A stretch of DNA of 64,000 nt from Halobacillus andaensis (GTDB lineage: Bacteria > Bacillota > Bacilli > Bacillales > Halobacillaceae), in the NCBI RefSeq assembly GCF_014636475.1, contig NZ_BMEL01000001.1:310001-374000 (forward strand), given 5' to 3'. Shown here in pieces: positions 53,942 to 63,699 of this stretch. The notes beneath the pieces were generated by a model. It saw only the letters and a program-made list of their open reading frames with translations, was not told the DNA's origin and ran no database searches. Numbering within the stretch: the first letter of the stretch is position 1; each line of letters opens with the position of its first letter. Made by a program: the position numbers and the translations under genes.

Positions 53942-55363
53942 ATGGCAGAAGAGTATGACTTAGTCGTATTAGGTGGGGGTACAGGTGGTTACGTAGCCGC
54001 TATACGTGCTTCTAAATTAGGATTAAAAGTGGCTGTTGTTGAAAAAAGAGAAATGGGTGGAACTTGCCTGCATCGTGGGTGCATTCCTTCAAAGGCATTG
54101 CTTCGAAGTGCTGAAGTATTTCGTCAGACAAAAGAAGCAGATGCGTTCGGTATCGAGACATCCACTCCTACTCTTAACTTTCTGAAGGTACAAGAGCGTA
54201 AACAATCGATCGTAGATACCTTACATAAAGGCGTTCAAGGATTGATGAAAAAAGGGAAAATAGACGTATATGAGGGATTTGGCCGGATTTTGGGTCCTTC
54301 AATTTTTTCACCATCCGCAGGAACGATTTCAGTTGAATTAAATAACGGGGAAGAGAATGACATGTTGATACCCAAAAATGTTTTAATTGCAACTGGATCC
54401 AGCCCGAAAACACTTCCAGGTTTAGAGATTGACGGAAAATATGTAATGACCTCAGATGAAGCACTCAATATGGAAGAACTCCCTAATTCCGTTATAATTG
54501 TAGGCGGCGGTGTCATCGGTATTGAATGGGCATCGATGCTGGCTGATTTCGGGGTAGAAGTGACCGTTCTTGAATATTTACCTCATATTCTACCAACGGA
54601 AGACGAAGACGTATCGAAAGAAATGTTAAAACAGCTGAAGCAAAAAGGCGTTACCTTTGTCACTGATATAAAAGTGTTGCCAGAAAGCTTAAAGGTGGAA
54701 GGGCAAGTTGCTATCCAGGGAGAAGTTAACGGTGAAACAAAAACGTATGAGGCAGAACGTATGCTTGTTTCTGTGGGACGCTCCGCTAATGTGACAAATA
54801 TAGGGCTGGAGAATACGGATATTGAAGTAGATCGTGGGGTAATTTTAACCAATAAATATTATCAAACGAAAGAGTCCCATATTTATGCGATAGGCGACGT
54901 AATTGGCGGTATGCAGCTGGCTCATGTAGCCTCTCATGAAGGGATTACAGCAGTTGAACATATGGCTGATAAGCACCCGCATGTTATGAATTATGACCAG
55001 GTACCAACTTGTATTTATTCAAGTCCAGAAGCAGCAAGTGTAGGGATAACGGAAAAACAGGCTAAAGATGAAGGGTATAACATCAAAGTTGGTAAGTTTC
55101 CATTTAAAGCAATTGGGAAAGCTTTAGTTTTTGGAGAAACCGACGGGTTTGTTAAAATAATTGCCAATAAAGAGAATGATGATTTACTCGGAGTCCACAT
55201 GGTTGGACCACATGTAACAGACATGATCTCGGAAGCCGGACTTGCTAAAGTTCTCGACGCTACACCTTGGGAAATCGCTGAAAGTATACATCCTCATCCA
55301 ACGCTATCAGAGGCAATCGGTGAGGCAGCTATGGCTGTAGATGGTAATCAAATTCATGGATAA
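53942..55363 (+). CDS. lpdV: Dihydrolipoamide dehydrogenase (E3) of the branched-chain complex
   Basis: This 473-aa flavoenzyme re-oxidises dihydrolipoamide with NAD. It has the FAD motif GGGTGGYVAAIRA, the redox disulfide in GGTCLHRGCIPSK, the NAD motif GGGVIGIEWA, and the C-terminal active-site base region HPHPTLSEAIGEA. Its place before bkdAA identifies it as the branched-chain specific E3. Confidence 0.95.
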   Translation: MAEEYDLVVLGGGTGGYVAAIRASKLGLKVAVVEKREMGGTCLHRGCIPSKALLRSAEVFRQTKEADAFGIETSTPTLNFLKVQERKQSIVDTLHKGVQGLMKKGKIDVYEGFGRILGPSIFSPSAGTISVELNNGEENDMLIPKNVLIATGSSPKTLPGLEIDGKYVMTSDEALNMEELPNSVIIVGGGVIGIEWASMLADFGVEVTVLEYLPHILPTEDEDVSKEMLKQLKQKGVTFVTDIKVLPESLKVEGQVAIQGEVNGETKTYEAERMLVSVGRSANVTNIGLENTDIEVDRGVILTNKYYQTKESHIYAIGDVIGGMQLAHVASHEGITAVEHMADKHPHVMNYDQVPTCIYSSPEAASVGITEKQAKDEGYNIKVGKFPFKAIGKALVFGETDGFVKIIANKENDDLLGVHMVGPHVTDMISEAGLAKVLDATPWEIAESIHPHPTLSEAIGEAAMAVDGNQIHG

Positions 55364-55383
55364 TTAACAAAGGAGGAATTCCT

Positions 55384-56376
55384 GTGGCTGAAAATCGTCA
55401 TAAAACGTTAGGGTTAAGTGATGATGAAGTGCTGGACATGTTCCGCACAATGTTATTAGCACGAAAAATTGATGAAAGAATGTGGCTTTTAAACAGAGCT
55501 GGTAAAATCCCGTTCGTCATCTCATGTCAAGGTCAAGAAGCCGCTCAAGTAGGAGCATCTTTTGCTCTGGATCGTGAAAAGGATTACGCCTTACCTTATT
55601 ATCGAGATATGGGCGTTGTTCTTGCTTTTGGTATGACAGCGAAAGATTTAATGTTATCTGGATTTGCAAAAGCTGAAGATCCAAACTCAGGCGGCCGACA
55701 AATGCCGGGTCACTTTGGCCAAAAGAAAAACCGTATCGTAACAGGTTCATCTCCCGTTACCACTCAAGTTCCACATGCAGTGGGGATTGCGCTAGCTGGG
55801 AAGATGGAAAATAAAGACTTTGTTTCTCTTGTTACATTTGGAGAGGGCTCTTCAAACCAGGGGGATTTTCACGAGGGTGCAAACTTTGCTGGGGTTCACA
55901 AATTGCCTGTTATTTTTATGGTAGAAAACAATAAATACGCCATTTCTGTTCCAGTTTCTAAGCAATTAGCTTGTGAAAAAGTATCTGATCGCGCAATAGG
56001 TTATGGAATGCCAGGACACACCGTCGATGGAAACGATCCATTAGCTGTATATGAAGTCGTTAAAGAAGCAGCTGATCGTGGACGAAATGGTGAGGGGCCA
56101 ACTTTGGTTGAAGCTGTTTCCTATCGTTTAACTCCGCACTCCAGCGATGACGACGATCGAACATACCGAGAGCGTGGTGAAGTGGACGAAGCGAAGAAGA
56201 AAGACTCCATCGTTACGTTTGCTCAATACTTAAGAGAACAAAATATATTAACGGAAGAAAAAGAAAAAGCTTTAAACGAAGAATTAGATCAGTTAGTCAA
56301 TGAAGCAACGGATTATGCAGAAAATGCAGCGTATGCTGAAGCTGAATCCGCACTGCATTATGTCTACGAAGAGTAA
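55384..56376 (+). CDS. bkdAA: Branched-chain alpha-keto acid dehydrogenase E1 alpha
   Basis: This 330-aa alpha subunit of the ThDP-dependent decarboxylase has the ThDP motif FGEGSSNQGDFHEG with the later NNKYAIS, and SYRLTPHSSDDD near the phosphorylation-loop region. The start is GTG 55384, preceded by AAAGGAGGA. It works with BkdAB on branched keto acids, providing primers for iso- and anteiso-fatty acids. Confidence 0.95.
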   Translation: MAENRHKTLGLSDDEVLDMFRTMLLARKIDERMWLLNRAGKIPFVISCQGQEAAQVGASFALDREKDYALPYYRDMGVVLAFGMTAKDLMLSGFAKAEDPNSGGRQMPGHFGQKKNRIVTGSSPVTTQVPHAVGIALAGKMENKDFVSLVTFGEGSSNQGDFHEGANFAGVHKLPVIFMVENNKYAISVPVSKQLACEKVSDRAIGYGMPGHTVDGNDPLAVYEVVKEAADRGRNGEGPTLVEAVSYRLTPHSSDDDDRTYRERGEVDEAKKKDSIVTFAQYLREQNILTEEKEKALNEELDQLVNEATDYAENAAYAEAESALHYVYEE

Positions 56377-56391
56377 GGAGGGGGAGATCGT

Positions 56392-57375
56392 ATGGCCGTA
56401 ATATCATATATTCAAGCTGTGACTCAAGCTTTGAAAGAAGAAATGCAACGAGATGAGAAAGTGTTTGTTTTAGGTGAGGACGTTGGGAAGCGTGGAGGCG
56501 TTTTTCGTGCAACTGATGGTTTATACGAAGAATTCGGTGAAGCCAGGGTACTAGATACTCCACTCGCTGAGTCCGCTATTGCAGGAGTGGGTATTGGCGC
56601 TGCGATGTACGGAATGAGACCGGTAGCTGAAATGCAATTTGCTGATTTTATTATGCCTGCGGTAAACCAAATCATTTCCGAAGCCGCAAAAACACGCTAT
56701 CGTTCTAATAATGACTGGTCGGTTCCAATGACTATTCGTGCGCCTTATGGCGGCGGTGTTCACGGAGCTCTGTATCACTCCCAGTCAGTAGAAGCTTTAT
56801 TTGCTAATCAGCCTGGTTTAAAAATTGTTATGCCTTCAACTCCTTATGATGTTAAGGGCTTACTAAAGGCATCTATTCGAGACAACGACCCTGTTCTATT
56901 TTTCGAACATAAAAGAGCGTACCGTTTAATTAAAGGTGAAGTTCCTGATGAGGATTATACGCTACCAATAGGGAAAGCTGATGTTAAACGCGAGGGTTCA
57001 GATATTACTGTAATTACCTATGGACTTTGTGTGCATTTTGCTTTGCAAGCGGCAGAAAAACTTGCAGAAGAGGGTATTGAGGCACATGTTTTAGATTTAA
57101 GAACAGTTTACCCGCTTGATCAAGAAGCGATCATTGAGGCGGCTTCTAAAACTGGGAAGGTATTGCTCGTTACAGAAGATAATAAAGAAGGTGGAATTAT
57201 ATCTGAAGTTTCAGCGATCATCAGCGAAAATTGCTTGTTTGATTTGGATGCGCCGGTAAAACGTTTAGCAGGACCGGATATTCCTTCCATGCCTTATGCG
57301 CCTACAATGGAAAAATACTTCATGATGAACCCTGATAAAGTCGAGAAAGCAATGCGTGACTTAGCGGAATTTTAA
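56392..57375 (+). CDS. bkdAB: Branched-chain alpha-keto acid dehydrogenase E1 beta
   Basis: This 327-aa beta subunit has FVLGEDVGKRGGVFRATDGL, TPLAESAIAGVGIGAA and the transketolase C-terminal domain with YPLDQEAI and TEDNKEGG. An AAGGAGGGGGAG site precedes the ATG. It lies 15 nt from bkdAA. Confidence 0.95.
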   Translation: MAVISYIQAVTQALKEEMQRDEKVFVLGEDVGKRGGVFRATDGLYEEFGEARVLDTPLAESAIAGVGIGAAMYGMRPVAEMQFADFIMPAVNQIISEAAKTRYRSNNDWSVPMTIRAPYGGGVHGALYHSQSVEALFANQPGLKIVMPSTPYDVKGLLKASIRDNDPVLFFEHKRAYRLIKGEVPDEDYTLPIGKADVKREGSDITVITYGLCVHFALQAAEKLAEEGIEAHVLDLRTVYPLDQEAIIEAASKTGKVLLVTEDNKEGGIISEVSAIISENCLFDLDAPVKRLAGPDIPSMPYAPTMEKYFMMNPDKVEKAMRDLAEF

Positions 57376-57393
57376 TATAGAGGAGGAGTTCCC

Positions 57394-58686
57394 ATGGGGT
57401 TAGAAAAGATTAATATGCCTCAGCTCGGGGAAAGCGTTACAGAAGGTACGATCAGCTCTTGGCTCGTACAACCCGGTGATCAAGTTAATAAATATGATCC
57501 AATTGCAGAGGTAATGACAGATAAGGTGAACGCTGAAGTTCCGTCATCTTTTACAGGAACGATTAAAGAGCTTGTTGCACAAGAGGATGACACCATTGAA
57601 GTGGGCGAGCTTATGTGCTATATCGAAGTTGAAGGAGCGGGCAGCACAGAGGAAGCGCCGGTTGAAAAGGAAGTAGTTGAAGTGGAGAAGTCATCCGACT
57701 CGCCTGCGTCTTCTTCACAGTCAAAGCAGAATAAGACAGCAATAAGCGATGACACGACGAGCAAGACACGTTACTCACCAGCGGTTATGACCCTTGCTCA
57801 AGACAATAATATTGATTTAAATCAAGTAGAAGGTTCTGGACGAGGCGGTAGAATCACTAGAAAAGACGTTGAGAAAATTATTCAAAGCGGCGATATTCCG
57901 ACTTCCGCATCCTCAGAGTCTGATCAGTCTGAAAACAAACGCTCAGAATCAGCGACGGCTCAACCTTCTGGCGTACAAACAGCTGAAGGGGATATTGAAA
58001 TCCCGGTTACTGGCGTAAGGAAAGCCATTGCCCAAAATATGGTGAAGTCTACAACTGAAATTCCTCATGCTTGGATGATGGTAGAAGTTGACGTCACTGG
58101 ATTGGTAGAGCTTCGCAACTCTGTTAAAAACCAGTTTAAAGAAAAAGAAGGGTATAGCTTAACTTTTTTCTCCTTTTTCGTAAAAGCTGTGGCTCAAGCC
58201 TTAAAAGAATATCCGCAATTAAACAGCACGTGGGCTGGTGACAAAATTATTCAGCGAAAAGCTGTAAACTTAAATATAGCTGTAGCAAAAGAAGACGAGC
58301 TCTTCGTCCCGGTTATTAAAGATGCAGATGAAAAAAGCATTAAAGGAATCGCTAAAGACATTACTGCGTTAGCTTCAAAAGCACGTCAAGGAAAGTTGAC
58401 TTCGAAGGATATGGAAGGCGGCACTTTTACAGTAAATAACACAGGGTCTTTCGGTTCTGTACAGTCGATGGGCGTCATTAACCATCCGCAGGCAGCGATT
58501 CTTCAAGTAGAATCCATTGTTAAAAAACCAGTGTTCCAGGATGGCATGTTCGGAGCACGTGATATGGTTAACCTTTGCCTATCTCTAGATCATCGAGTGC
58601 TCGATGGTTTGGTAGCAGGTAATTTCTTAGCACGTGTTAAAGAGATTCTTGAAAAAATGACGAAGGACAATACTTCCGTTTATTAA
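57394..58686 (+). CDS. bkdB: Branched-chain alpha-keto acid dehydrogenase E2 (acyltransferase)
   Basis: This 430-aa acyltransferase has one lipoyl domain (1-77; lipoyl lysine in MTDKVNAEV), a Ser/Glu-rich linker, a peripheral subunit-binding domain (about 125-162; RYSPAVMTLA with GSGRGGRITRKDV), a second flexible linker and the catalytic domain (about 205-430) with DHRVLDG. It transfers the acyl group to CoA. It is the last gene of the bkd operon. Confidence 0.95.
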   Translation: MGLEKINMPQLGESVTEGTISSWLVQPGDQVNKYDPIAEVMTDKVNAEVPSSFTGTIKELVAQEDDTIEVGELMCYIEVEGAGSTEEAPVEKEVVEVEKSSDSPASSSQSKQNKTAISDDTTSKTRYSPAVMTLAQDNNIDLNQVEGSGRGGRITRKDVEKIIQSGDIPTSASSESDQSENKRSESATAQPSGVQTAEGDIEIPVTGVRKAIAQNMVKSTTEIPHAWMMVEVDVTGLVELRNSVKNQFKEKEGYSLTFFSFFVKAVAQALKEYPQLNSTWAGDKIIQRKAVNLNIAVAKEDELFVPVIKDADEKSIKGIAKDITALASKARQGKLTSKDMEGGTFTVNNTGSFGSVQSMGVINHPQAAILQVESIVKKPVFQDGMFGARDMVNLCLSLDHRVLDGLVAGNFLARVKEILEKMTKDNTSVY

Positions 58687-58690
58687 TCCA

Positions 58691-58723
58691 ATCCCCTGGT
58701 TTTTCCCCAGGGGATATTTTTTA
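58691..58723 (+). terminator. Terminator of the bkd operon
   Basis: ATCCCCTGG / CCAGGGGAT, a 9-bp perfect stem with a T-rich loop, followed by ATTTTTTATT. Confidence 0.92.
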
Positions 58724-58803
58724 TTGTGTTTTTCTTAATTGAAAGGCTGTATAAATATTGATAAACTATTGTTAGCACTTATAGAAAAGGGGCCACGAAT
58801 GAT

Positions 58804-59235
58804 ATGGATTTCAATATTTTTATGAACGATGTCGTAACAAAAGCTCGTGAAGAAATTACACAAGCAGGGTATACAGAATTAACAACTAAAGAAGAAGTTG
58901 ATGAAGCTTTAAATAAAGAAGGTACTACTCTAGTGATGATTAATTCAGTGTGCGGGTGTGCAGGTGGTATAGCTCGTCCGGCAGCCTCTCATGCGATTCA
59001 TTATGATAAGCGCCCAGATCAGCTTGTAACTGTATTTGCTGGACAAGATCGTGAAGCTACGGAAAGAGCACGCGAATATTTTGAAGGGTTCCCTCCTTCC
59101 TCTCCATCTTTTGCTTTACTAAAAGATGGGAAAATCCAAACAATGGTTGAACGACATGATATTGAAGGCTTTGAACCAATGGAAGTCATCGCAAAATTAC
59201 AGCGTCAATTTGAAGAATATTGTGAGGAAGTGTAA
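58804..59235 (+). CDS. brxB: Bacilliredoxin BrxB (YqiW)
   Basis: This is a 143-aa thioredoxin-fold protein of the BrxA/BrxB (DUF1094) family, with the CGC motif in SVCGCAGG (C50 and C52). Bacilliredoxins remove bacillithiol from oxidised proteins. Location right after the bkd operon matches B. subtilis yqiW, so brxB rather than brxA is assigned. Confidence 0.9.
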   Translation: MDFNIFMNDVVTKAREEITQAGYTELTTKEEVDEALNKEGTTLVMINSVCGCAGGIARPAASHAIHYDKRPDQLVTVFAGQDREATERAREYFEGFPPSSPSFALLKDGKIQTMVERHDIEGFEPMEVIAKLQRQFEEYCEEV

Positions 59236-59253
59236 GCAAAACTAGTAGAAGTC

Positions 59254-59285
59254 GAGGATCTTTGTTATGCAAAGGTCCTCTTTTG
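59254..59285 (+). terminator. Terminator after brxB
   Basis: GAGGATCTTT / AAAGGTCCTC stem (G-U pair included) with an 8-nt loop and T4 run. Confidence 0.8.
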
Positions 59286-59318
59286 TGTAGAAATGGATAA
59301 CTTGAGGTGGAATAACCG

Positions 59319-60269
59319 TTGAAGATTGGGTATCGTACGATAAAAACAGCTATCGGCACACCATTTGCCATATGGATTGCTACTTTATTAAATTTAGAGA
59401 ATTTTGCATCGGCAGGAATTCTGACGATTCTATGTATACAAATCACAAGGAAACGTTCGATGTTATCTGCGTGGCATCGGTTTGCTGCGTGTATGATTGC
59501 TATCGTTTTTTCATTTATTTTTTTCGAGTTAATCGGGTATAATCCTCTTGCAATAGGTCTTATGTTATTTGTTTTCATCCCTACAACCGTATGGCTTAAG
59601 ATTACACCGGGCATTGTGACCAGTTCTGTCATTATCCTGCATCTTTTTGTAGCTGAACCAATTGGGTGGGGAATTATTATAAATGAATTTTTATTAATCA
59701 TTGTAGGGATTGGAACTGCGTTACTGCTTAATTTATACATGCCTAGCCTAGAAGGGAAGCTGGAAGATTATCAATTAAAAGTTGAAGATAACTTTTCAAC
59801 GATCCTTAAAGAAATTGCTCGCTATTTACGCGATGGTAATGAGGTTTGGATCGGTAAAGAACTTACCGAAACAGCTTCTCTTCTTGAGGAAGCTAAATCA
59901 CTGTCTTTTCGTGATGTGGAGAATCATTTATTAAGAACGCATAATAAGTATTACCATTATTTTCATATGAGAACGAAGCAATTCGAAATACTGGAGCGTA
60001 TACTTCCGCTCGTTACGCGAATCTGGGGAGATAATAAGCATGCCCATGTAATTGCCGATTTTTTTGAAGATCTATCAGGAGCCATTCATCCGGGAAATAC
60101 GGCCGTCATTTACTTGCAAAAGCTAAAAGAAATGAGAGATGAGTTTCGAAATGATGATCTGCCTGCTACGCGGGAAGAGTTCGAAAAAAGAGCGAGCCTT
60201 TTTCACTTATTAAATGAAATTGAACAATACTTAATATTTAAACGCTCCTTTAAGAAAAGTGATGTATAA
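59319..60269 (+). CDS. yqjA: Aromatic acid exporter family membrane protein (YqjA)
   Basis: This 316-aa protein has an N-terminal membrane half of about five to six helices (residues about 10-145; the ArAE/FUSC-like GYRTIKTAIGTPFA start) and a C-terminal soluble helical domain (about 155-310, DUF939-like). Family members are annotated as aromatic acid exporters by distant similarity, and the substrate is unproven. The start is TTG with GAGGTGG upstream. It occupies the B. subtilis yqjA position. Confidence 0.8.
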   Translation: MKIGYRTIKTAIGTPFAIWIATLLNLENFASAGILTILCIQITRKRSMLSAWHRFAACMIAIVFSFIFFELIGYNPLAIGLMLFVFIPTTVWLKITPGIVTSSVIILHLFVAEPIGWGIIINEFLLIIVGIGTALLLNLYMPSLEGKLEDYQLKVEDNFSTILKEIARYLRDGNEVWIGKELTETASLLEEAKSLSFRDVENHLLRTHNKYYHYFHMRTKQFEILERILPLVTRIWGDNKHAHVIADFFEDLSGAIHPGNTAVIYLQKLKEMRDEFRNDDLPATREEFEKRASLFHLLNEIEQYLIFKRSFKKSDV

Positions 60270-60308
60270 GCTCAAGGGAATGAGGCATACTTTGAAAAAA
60301 GGATGACA

Positions 60309-60827
60309 ATGATGCCTTTCATTCATATGTTTTATTTTATAACTGCGTTATTTCTCCCTCCAGCTGTAACTGATGATACATTAGTAATTGTAAATAAATC
60401 TTCTAATGAACTAGTGGCTTATCAATACGGTGAAGCGATCTTTCAATCAGAAGTAGCGACAGGAAAAACGAAGGAATTGACGCCTGAGGGTGAATTTACA
60501 TTTAAAGTAAAAGCTATTGATCCTTATTATAGGAAGAAAGATATTCCTGGAGGAGATCCCGAAAATCCTTTAGGGAGCCGCTGGATTGGATTTGACGCTA
60601 AAGGAACCGATGGAAGAATCTATGGTGTTCATGGAACCAATGACCCTGATTCAATCGGGAAAGCTGTGTCGGCAGGATGTATTCGAATGGAAAATGAAAA
60701 AGTTGAAAAGCTTTACTCTTTAGTGAAAGAAGAAACAGACATTATTATTACTTCAGAAACTGTAGAATTTGACGAGTTATATGAAAATTGGGAGAAAGAT
60801 CAATTAAAGCAAATTTTAGGAGGCTAA
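60309..60827 (+). CDS. Secreted L,D-transpeptidase (YkuD domain)
   Basis: This 172-aa protein has a signal sequence (about residues 1-20) and a YkuD catalytic domain (about 24-150) with HGTN and the catalytic cysteine motif SAGCIRM. Such enzymes form 3-3 crosslinks in peptidoglycan or related L,D-transpeptidations outside the membrane. Three in-frame ATGs exist; the AAAAAAGG segment is best spaced for the one at 60309. A terminator overlaps its stop codon. Confidence 0.88.
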   Translation: MMPFIHMFYFITALFLPPAVTDDTLVIVNKSSNELVAYQYGEAIFQSEVATGKTKELTPEGEFTFKVKAIDPYYRKKDIPGGDPENPLGSRWIGFDAKGTDGRIYGVHGTNDPDSIGKAVSAGCIRMENEKVEKLYSLVKEETDIIITSETVEFDELYENWEKDQLKQILGG

Positions 60828-60852
60828 GCCGAGCATCTGCTCGGCTTTTTTA
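60826..60852 (+). terminator. Terminator after L,D-transpeptidase gene
   Basis: AAGCCGAGCA / TGCTCGGCTT, a 10-bp stem with a two-base loop, followed by T6. Confidence 0.9.
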
Positions 60853-60854
60853 TG

Positions 60855-60886
60855 TAAAAAAAAGAGCCTATTAAATAATAGACTCC
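60855..60886 (-). terminator. Terminator of the Prli42-like gene
   Basis: On the minus strand GAGTCTATTA / TAATAGGCTC pairs (one G-U) and runs into T8. It lies 17 nt after the stop codon of the small minus-strand gene. Confidence 0.8.
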
Positions 60887-60902
60887 TTCATTTAGCTGCG
60901 TA

Positions 60903-61034
60903 TTATAAAAAGAAAGAAGCTCCTGCGAGAAGAGAAGATAGGAACATAGAAAGGATCATTAGGTAAATGATGAACTTCATACGTTTCTCACGTTTAGACT
61001 TTTTCTTTTTTGCTGGTTCATTTTGATTAGCCAA
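60903..61034 (-). CDS. prli42: Prli42-like stressosome-associated miniprotein
   Basis: I read a 43-aa protein with a basic N-terminal half (KKKKSKREKR) and one C-terminal membrane helix (FIIYLMILSMFLSSLLAGASFFL in two pieces: FIIYLMILSM and FLSSLLAGAS). This is the layout of Prli42, a tail-embedded miniprotein reported to anchor the stressosome in Listeria. The likely start is TTG 61034, ten bases after AGGAGG; a longer frame to 61208 lacks a site. It has its own terminator. The name is assigned on pattern and length, so it is moderately sure. Confidence 0.62.
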   Translation of the reverse strand: MANQNEPAKKKKSKREKRMKFIIYLMILSMFLSSLLAGASFFL

Positions 61035-61206
61035 GGTATAGTAACCTCCTTCATTTCCTACTACAAACATTTTAAATGATATCAAAGAATTGGACAAGGG
61101 AGAGAAATGAATTAAAATAGTATTATGAATTCTACTAATTTTTTGAAACGTAAGCGCTTTATTTCTGGTATGCTTACTATATAGTTTTACTAGAGGGGGT
61201 AGACAC

Positions 61207-62865
61207 ATGGGAAATTCATCAGATTTTCAGCAAGGAAAAGAGAAGTGGGAAGCAGATGTTGAAAAAGCAAGTCAACGTTTCCCTGAACGAAAGAAGCAAT
61301 TTGTAACGAGCTCTGATATTGAAATTGATGCTTTGTATACTCCATCTCAAGAGGAAACACACTCATATGAAAAAGATTTAGGATTCCCGGGGCAGTATCC
61401 TTATACTCGAGGAATACAGCCTACCATGTATCGTAGCCGTTATTGGACGATGAGGCAATATGCAGGATTCGGGTCGGCGAGCGAAACGAATAAGAGATTT
61501 CGTTATTTATTAGGTCAAGGCCAAACCGGGCTTTCTGTTGCATTTGACTTACCTACTCAAATTGGTTATGACTCTGATGACCAGATGGCCGAAGGAGAAG
61601 TCGGGAAAGTTGGGGTAGCGATTGATTCACTTAAGGATATGGAAGTTCTTTTCGATCAAATCCCTTTAAATGAAGTAAGTACTTCGATGACAATAAATGC
61701 TCCCGCCTCTATTCTGTTAGCTATGTATATTGCTGTAGGTGAAAAACAAGGAGTAAAAGCAGAGGAACTCACAGGCACCATTCAAAACGACATTCTTAAA
61801 GAATACATTGCAAGAGGTACATATATCTATCCTCCTAAACCGTCGATGAGATTAATCACGGATATTTTTGCGTATTGTCAGGAGAACTTACCGAAGTTCA
61901 ATACCATTAGCATTTCCGGCTATCACATTAGAGAAGCTGGTTCAACGGCGGTCCAAGAGGTAGCTTTTACGATTGCAAATGGAATCGCCTATGTAGATGC
62001 CGCCATTGAAGCTGGATTAAAAGTGGATCAGTTTGCTCCACGTTTAGCTTTCTTCTTCAATGCTCATAATCAATTTTTTGAAGAAGCAGCAAAATACCGT
62101 GCGGCAAGAAGAATATGGGCTAAGATTATGAAGGAGCATTACCAAGCTGAGGATCCTAAAAGCTGGAAGATGCGGTTTCACACCCAAACGGGCGGTAGTA
62201 CATTAACAGCCCAGCAGCCAGATAATAATATCGTCAGGGTCACCCTTCAAGCTCTAGCAGCTGTAATGGGCGGTACGCAAAGTTTACACACGAATTCTAA
62301 GGATGAAGCACTCGCTCTTCCAACTGAAGACTCTGCTCGAATCGCGCTTCGAACGCAGCAGATTATCGCACAGGAAAGCGGTGTGGCTGATACAATTGAC
62401 CCTCTTGCAGGATCCTATTATGTGGAAGCGCTAACAGATAAGATTGAAGAACAAGTAAATGAGTACTTAACCCGCATATCTGAAATGGGCGGGGCGGTTC
62501 AAGCTGTGGAAGAAGGATATATGCAGCGTGAGATTCATCAAACGGCTTATGACGCCCAAAAGAGAATTGAATCGAAAGAAGATATAATCGTTGGGTTAAA
62601 TGAATATAAAGTGGATGAAGAAATCAATCCAGATTTATTAAGAGTAGATGAAAAATTAGAAGAAAATCAAATCAATCGAACTCAGCAAGTACGGGTGACT
62701 AGAGATCAACAAAAAGTAGATAAATGTTTAGAGTTGCTAAGAAAAGCAGCCAATACTAACGATAACGTAATGCCTCATATCGTCGAATCAGTGAAAGCTT
62801 ATGCCACTGTAGGAGAAATTGCGAACGTACTCAGAGCCGAATTTGGAGAATATACGGCAATGTAG
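61207..62865 (+). CDS. mcmA1: Methylmalonyl-CoA mutase, catalytic subunit
   Basis: This 552-aa catalytic subunit of B12-dependent methylmalonyl-CoA mutase (TIM barrel) lacks the B12-binding domain, which is encoded next door. It has [20 protein letters not shown] in parts ([11 protein letters not shown] and [13 protein letters not shown]), [27 protein letters not shown], and [10 protein letters not shown]. It interconverts methylmalonyl-CoA and succinyl-CoA, completing valine/isoleucine/odd-chain breakdown after the bkd operon. AGAGGGGG precedes the ATG. Confidence 0.93.
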   Translation: MGNSSDFQQGKEKWEADVEKASQRFPERKKQFVTSSDIEIDALYTPSQEETHSYEKDLGFPGQYPYTRGIQPTMYRSRYWTMRQYAGFGSASETNKRFRYLLGQGQTGLSVAFDLPTQIGYDSDDQMAEGEVGKVGVAIDSLKDMEVLFDQIPLNEVSTSMTINAPASILLAMYIAVGEKQGVKAEELTGTIQNDILKEYIARGTYIYPPKPSMRLITDIFAYCQENLPKFNTISISGYHIREAGSTAVQEVAFTIANGIAYVDAAIEAGLKVDQFAPRLAFFFNAHNQFFEEAAKYRAARRIWAKIMKEHYQAEDPKSWKMRFHTQTGGSTLTAQQPDNNIVRVTLQALAAVMGGTQSLHTNSKDEALALPTEDSARIALRTQQIIAQESGVADTIDPLAGSYYVEALTDKIEEQVNEYLTRISEMGGAVQAVEEGYMQREIHQTAYDAQKRIESKEDIIVGLNEYKVDEEINPDLLRVDEKLEENQINRTQQVRVTRDQQKVDKCLELLRKAANTNDNVMPHIVESVKAYATVGEIANVLRAEFGEYTAM

Positions 62866-62878
62866 GAAGGATGACATA

Positions 62879-63694
62879 ATGATGAAACCTATTCGTGTAT
62901 TAATCGCTAAGCCGGGTTTAGATGGCCATGATCGAGGAGCTTTAATTATTGCCCAAGCATTAAGAGACCATGGGATGGAAGTTATTTATACTGGATTAAG
63001 ACAGTCCCCTGTGCAGATTGCAAGAGCAGCTGTTCAGGAAGACGTAGATGTAGTCGGTCTGTCTTCATTATCAGGAGCCCATAAATCTTTATTTCCTAAA
63101 GTAGTAGAAGCTTTGGCCGATGAGCAGGCAGCAGACATCCCAGTTATTGGAGGGGGAGTCATTCCAGCAGAGGATATTCCTTATCTTGAGGAAAAAGGGG
63201 TCGCTAAGATTTTCACTAGCGGAGCACCAACGGATGCCATAGCTGTTTATATTAAACAGTTAATGAATCATGATACGATAGAACCACCTAAGAAAATTGC
63301 TCATATAGGAATAGCCGTGGAAAGCTTAGAGATGGCACTGCCTTTTTACCAAAATACATTAGGTCTTTCATTAGAAGCTGTTGAAGAGGTAAGTTCAGAA
63401 AAGGTCCGTGTGGCATTTTTTCCTATAGGAGATACAAAGATTGAATTACTTGAGCCTACCAGCGATGATTCTCCCATTCATCAATTTATTTCAAAAAAAG
63501 GAGAAGGCATTCACCACATTGCACTAGAAGTGGATGATATTTCGCATAGATTGCAACAATATATAGATGAGGGCGTTGCCTTAATTCATAACGAGCCTAA
63601 AGAAGGAGCCCACCAAAGTCAAATTGCTTTTCTGCATCCAAAAGCTGCGAAAGGCGTTATGTATGAACTTTGTCAACCGAACCAGGAGGACTGA
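62879..63694 (+). CDS. Fusion of methylmalonyl-CoA mutase B12-binding subunit and methylmalonyl-CoA epimerase
   Basis: This 271-aa protein is a fusion. Residues 1-132 form a cobalamin-binding domain with the DxHxxG motif (D15-G-H17-D-R-G20), LSSLSGAHK and VIGGGVIP. Residues 138-268 form a vicinal-oxygen-chelate epimerase with metal ligands H142, E189, H212/213 and E263. The first half completes the mutase encoded just upstream; the second converts (S)- to (R)-methylmalonyl-CoA for it. The frame opens at 62819, but AGGAAGG before ATG 62879 supports that start. No stop or frameshift separates the halves. Confidence 0.92.
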   Translation: MMKPIRVLIAKPGLDGHDRGALIIAQALRDHGMEVIYTGLRQSPVQIARAAVQEDVDVVGLSSLSGAHKSLFPKVVEALADEQAADIPVIGGGVIPAEDIPYLEEKGVAKIFTSGAPTDAIAVYIKQLMNHDTIEPPKKIAHIGIAVESLEMALPFYQNTLGLSLEAVEEVSSEKVRVAFFPIGDTKIELLEPTSDDSPIHQFISKKGEGIHHIALEVDDISHRLQQYIDEGVALIHNEPKEGAHQSQIAFLHPKAAKGVMYELCQPNQED

Positions 63695-63699
63695 TTGAA

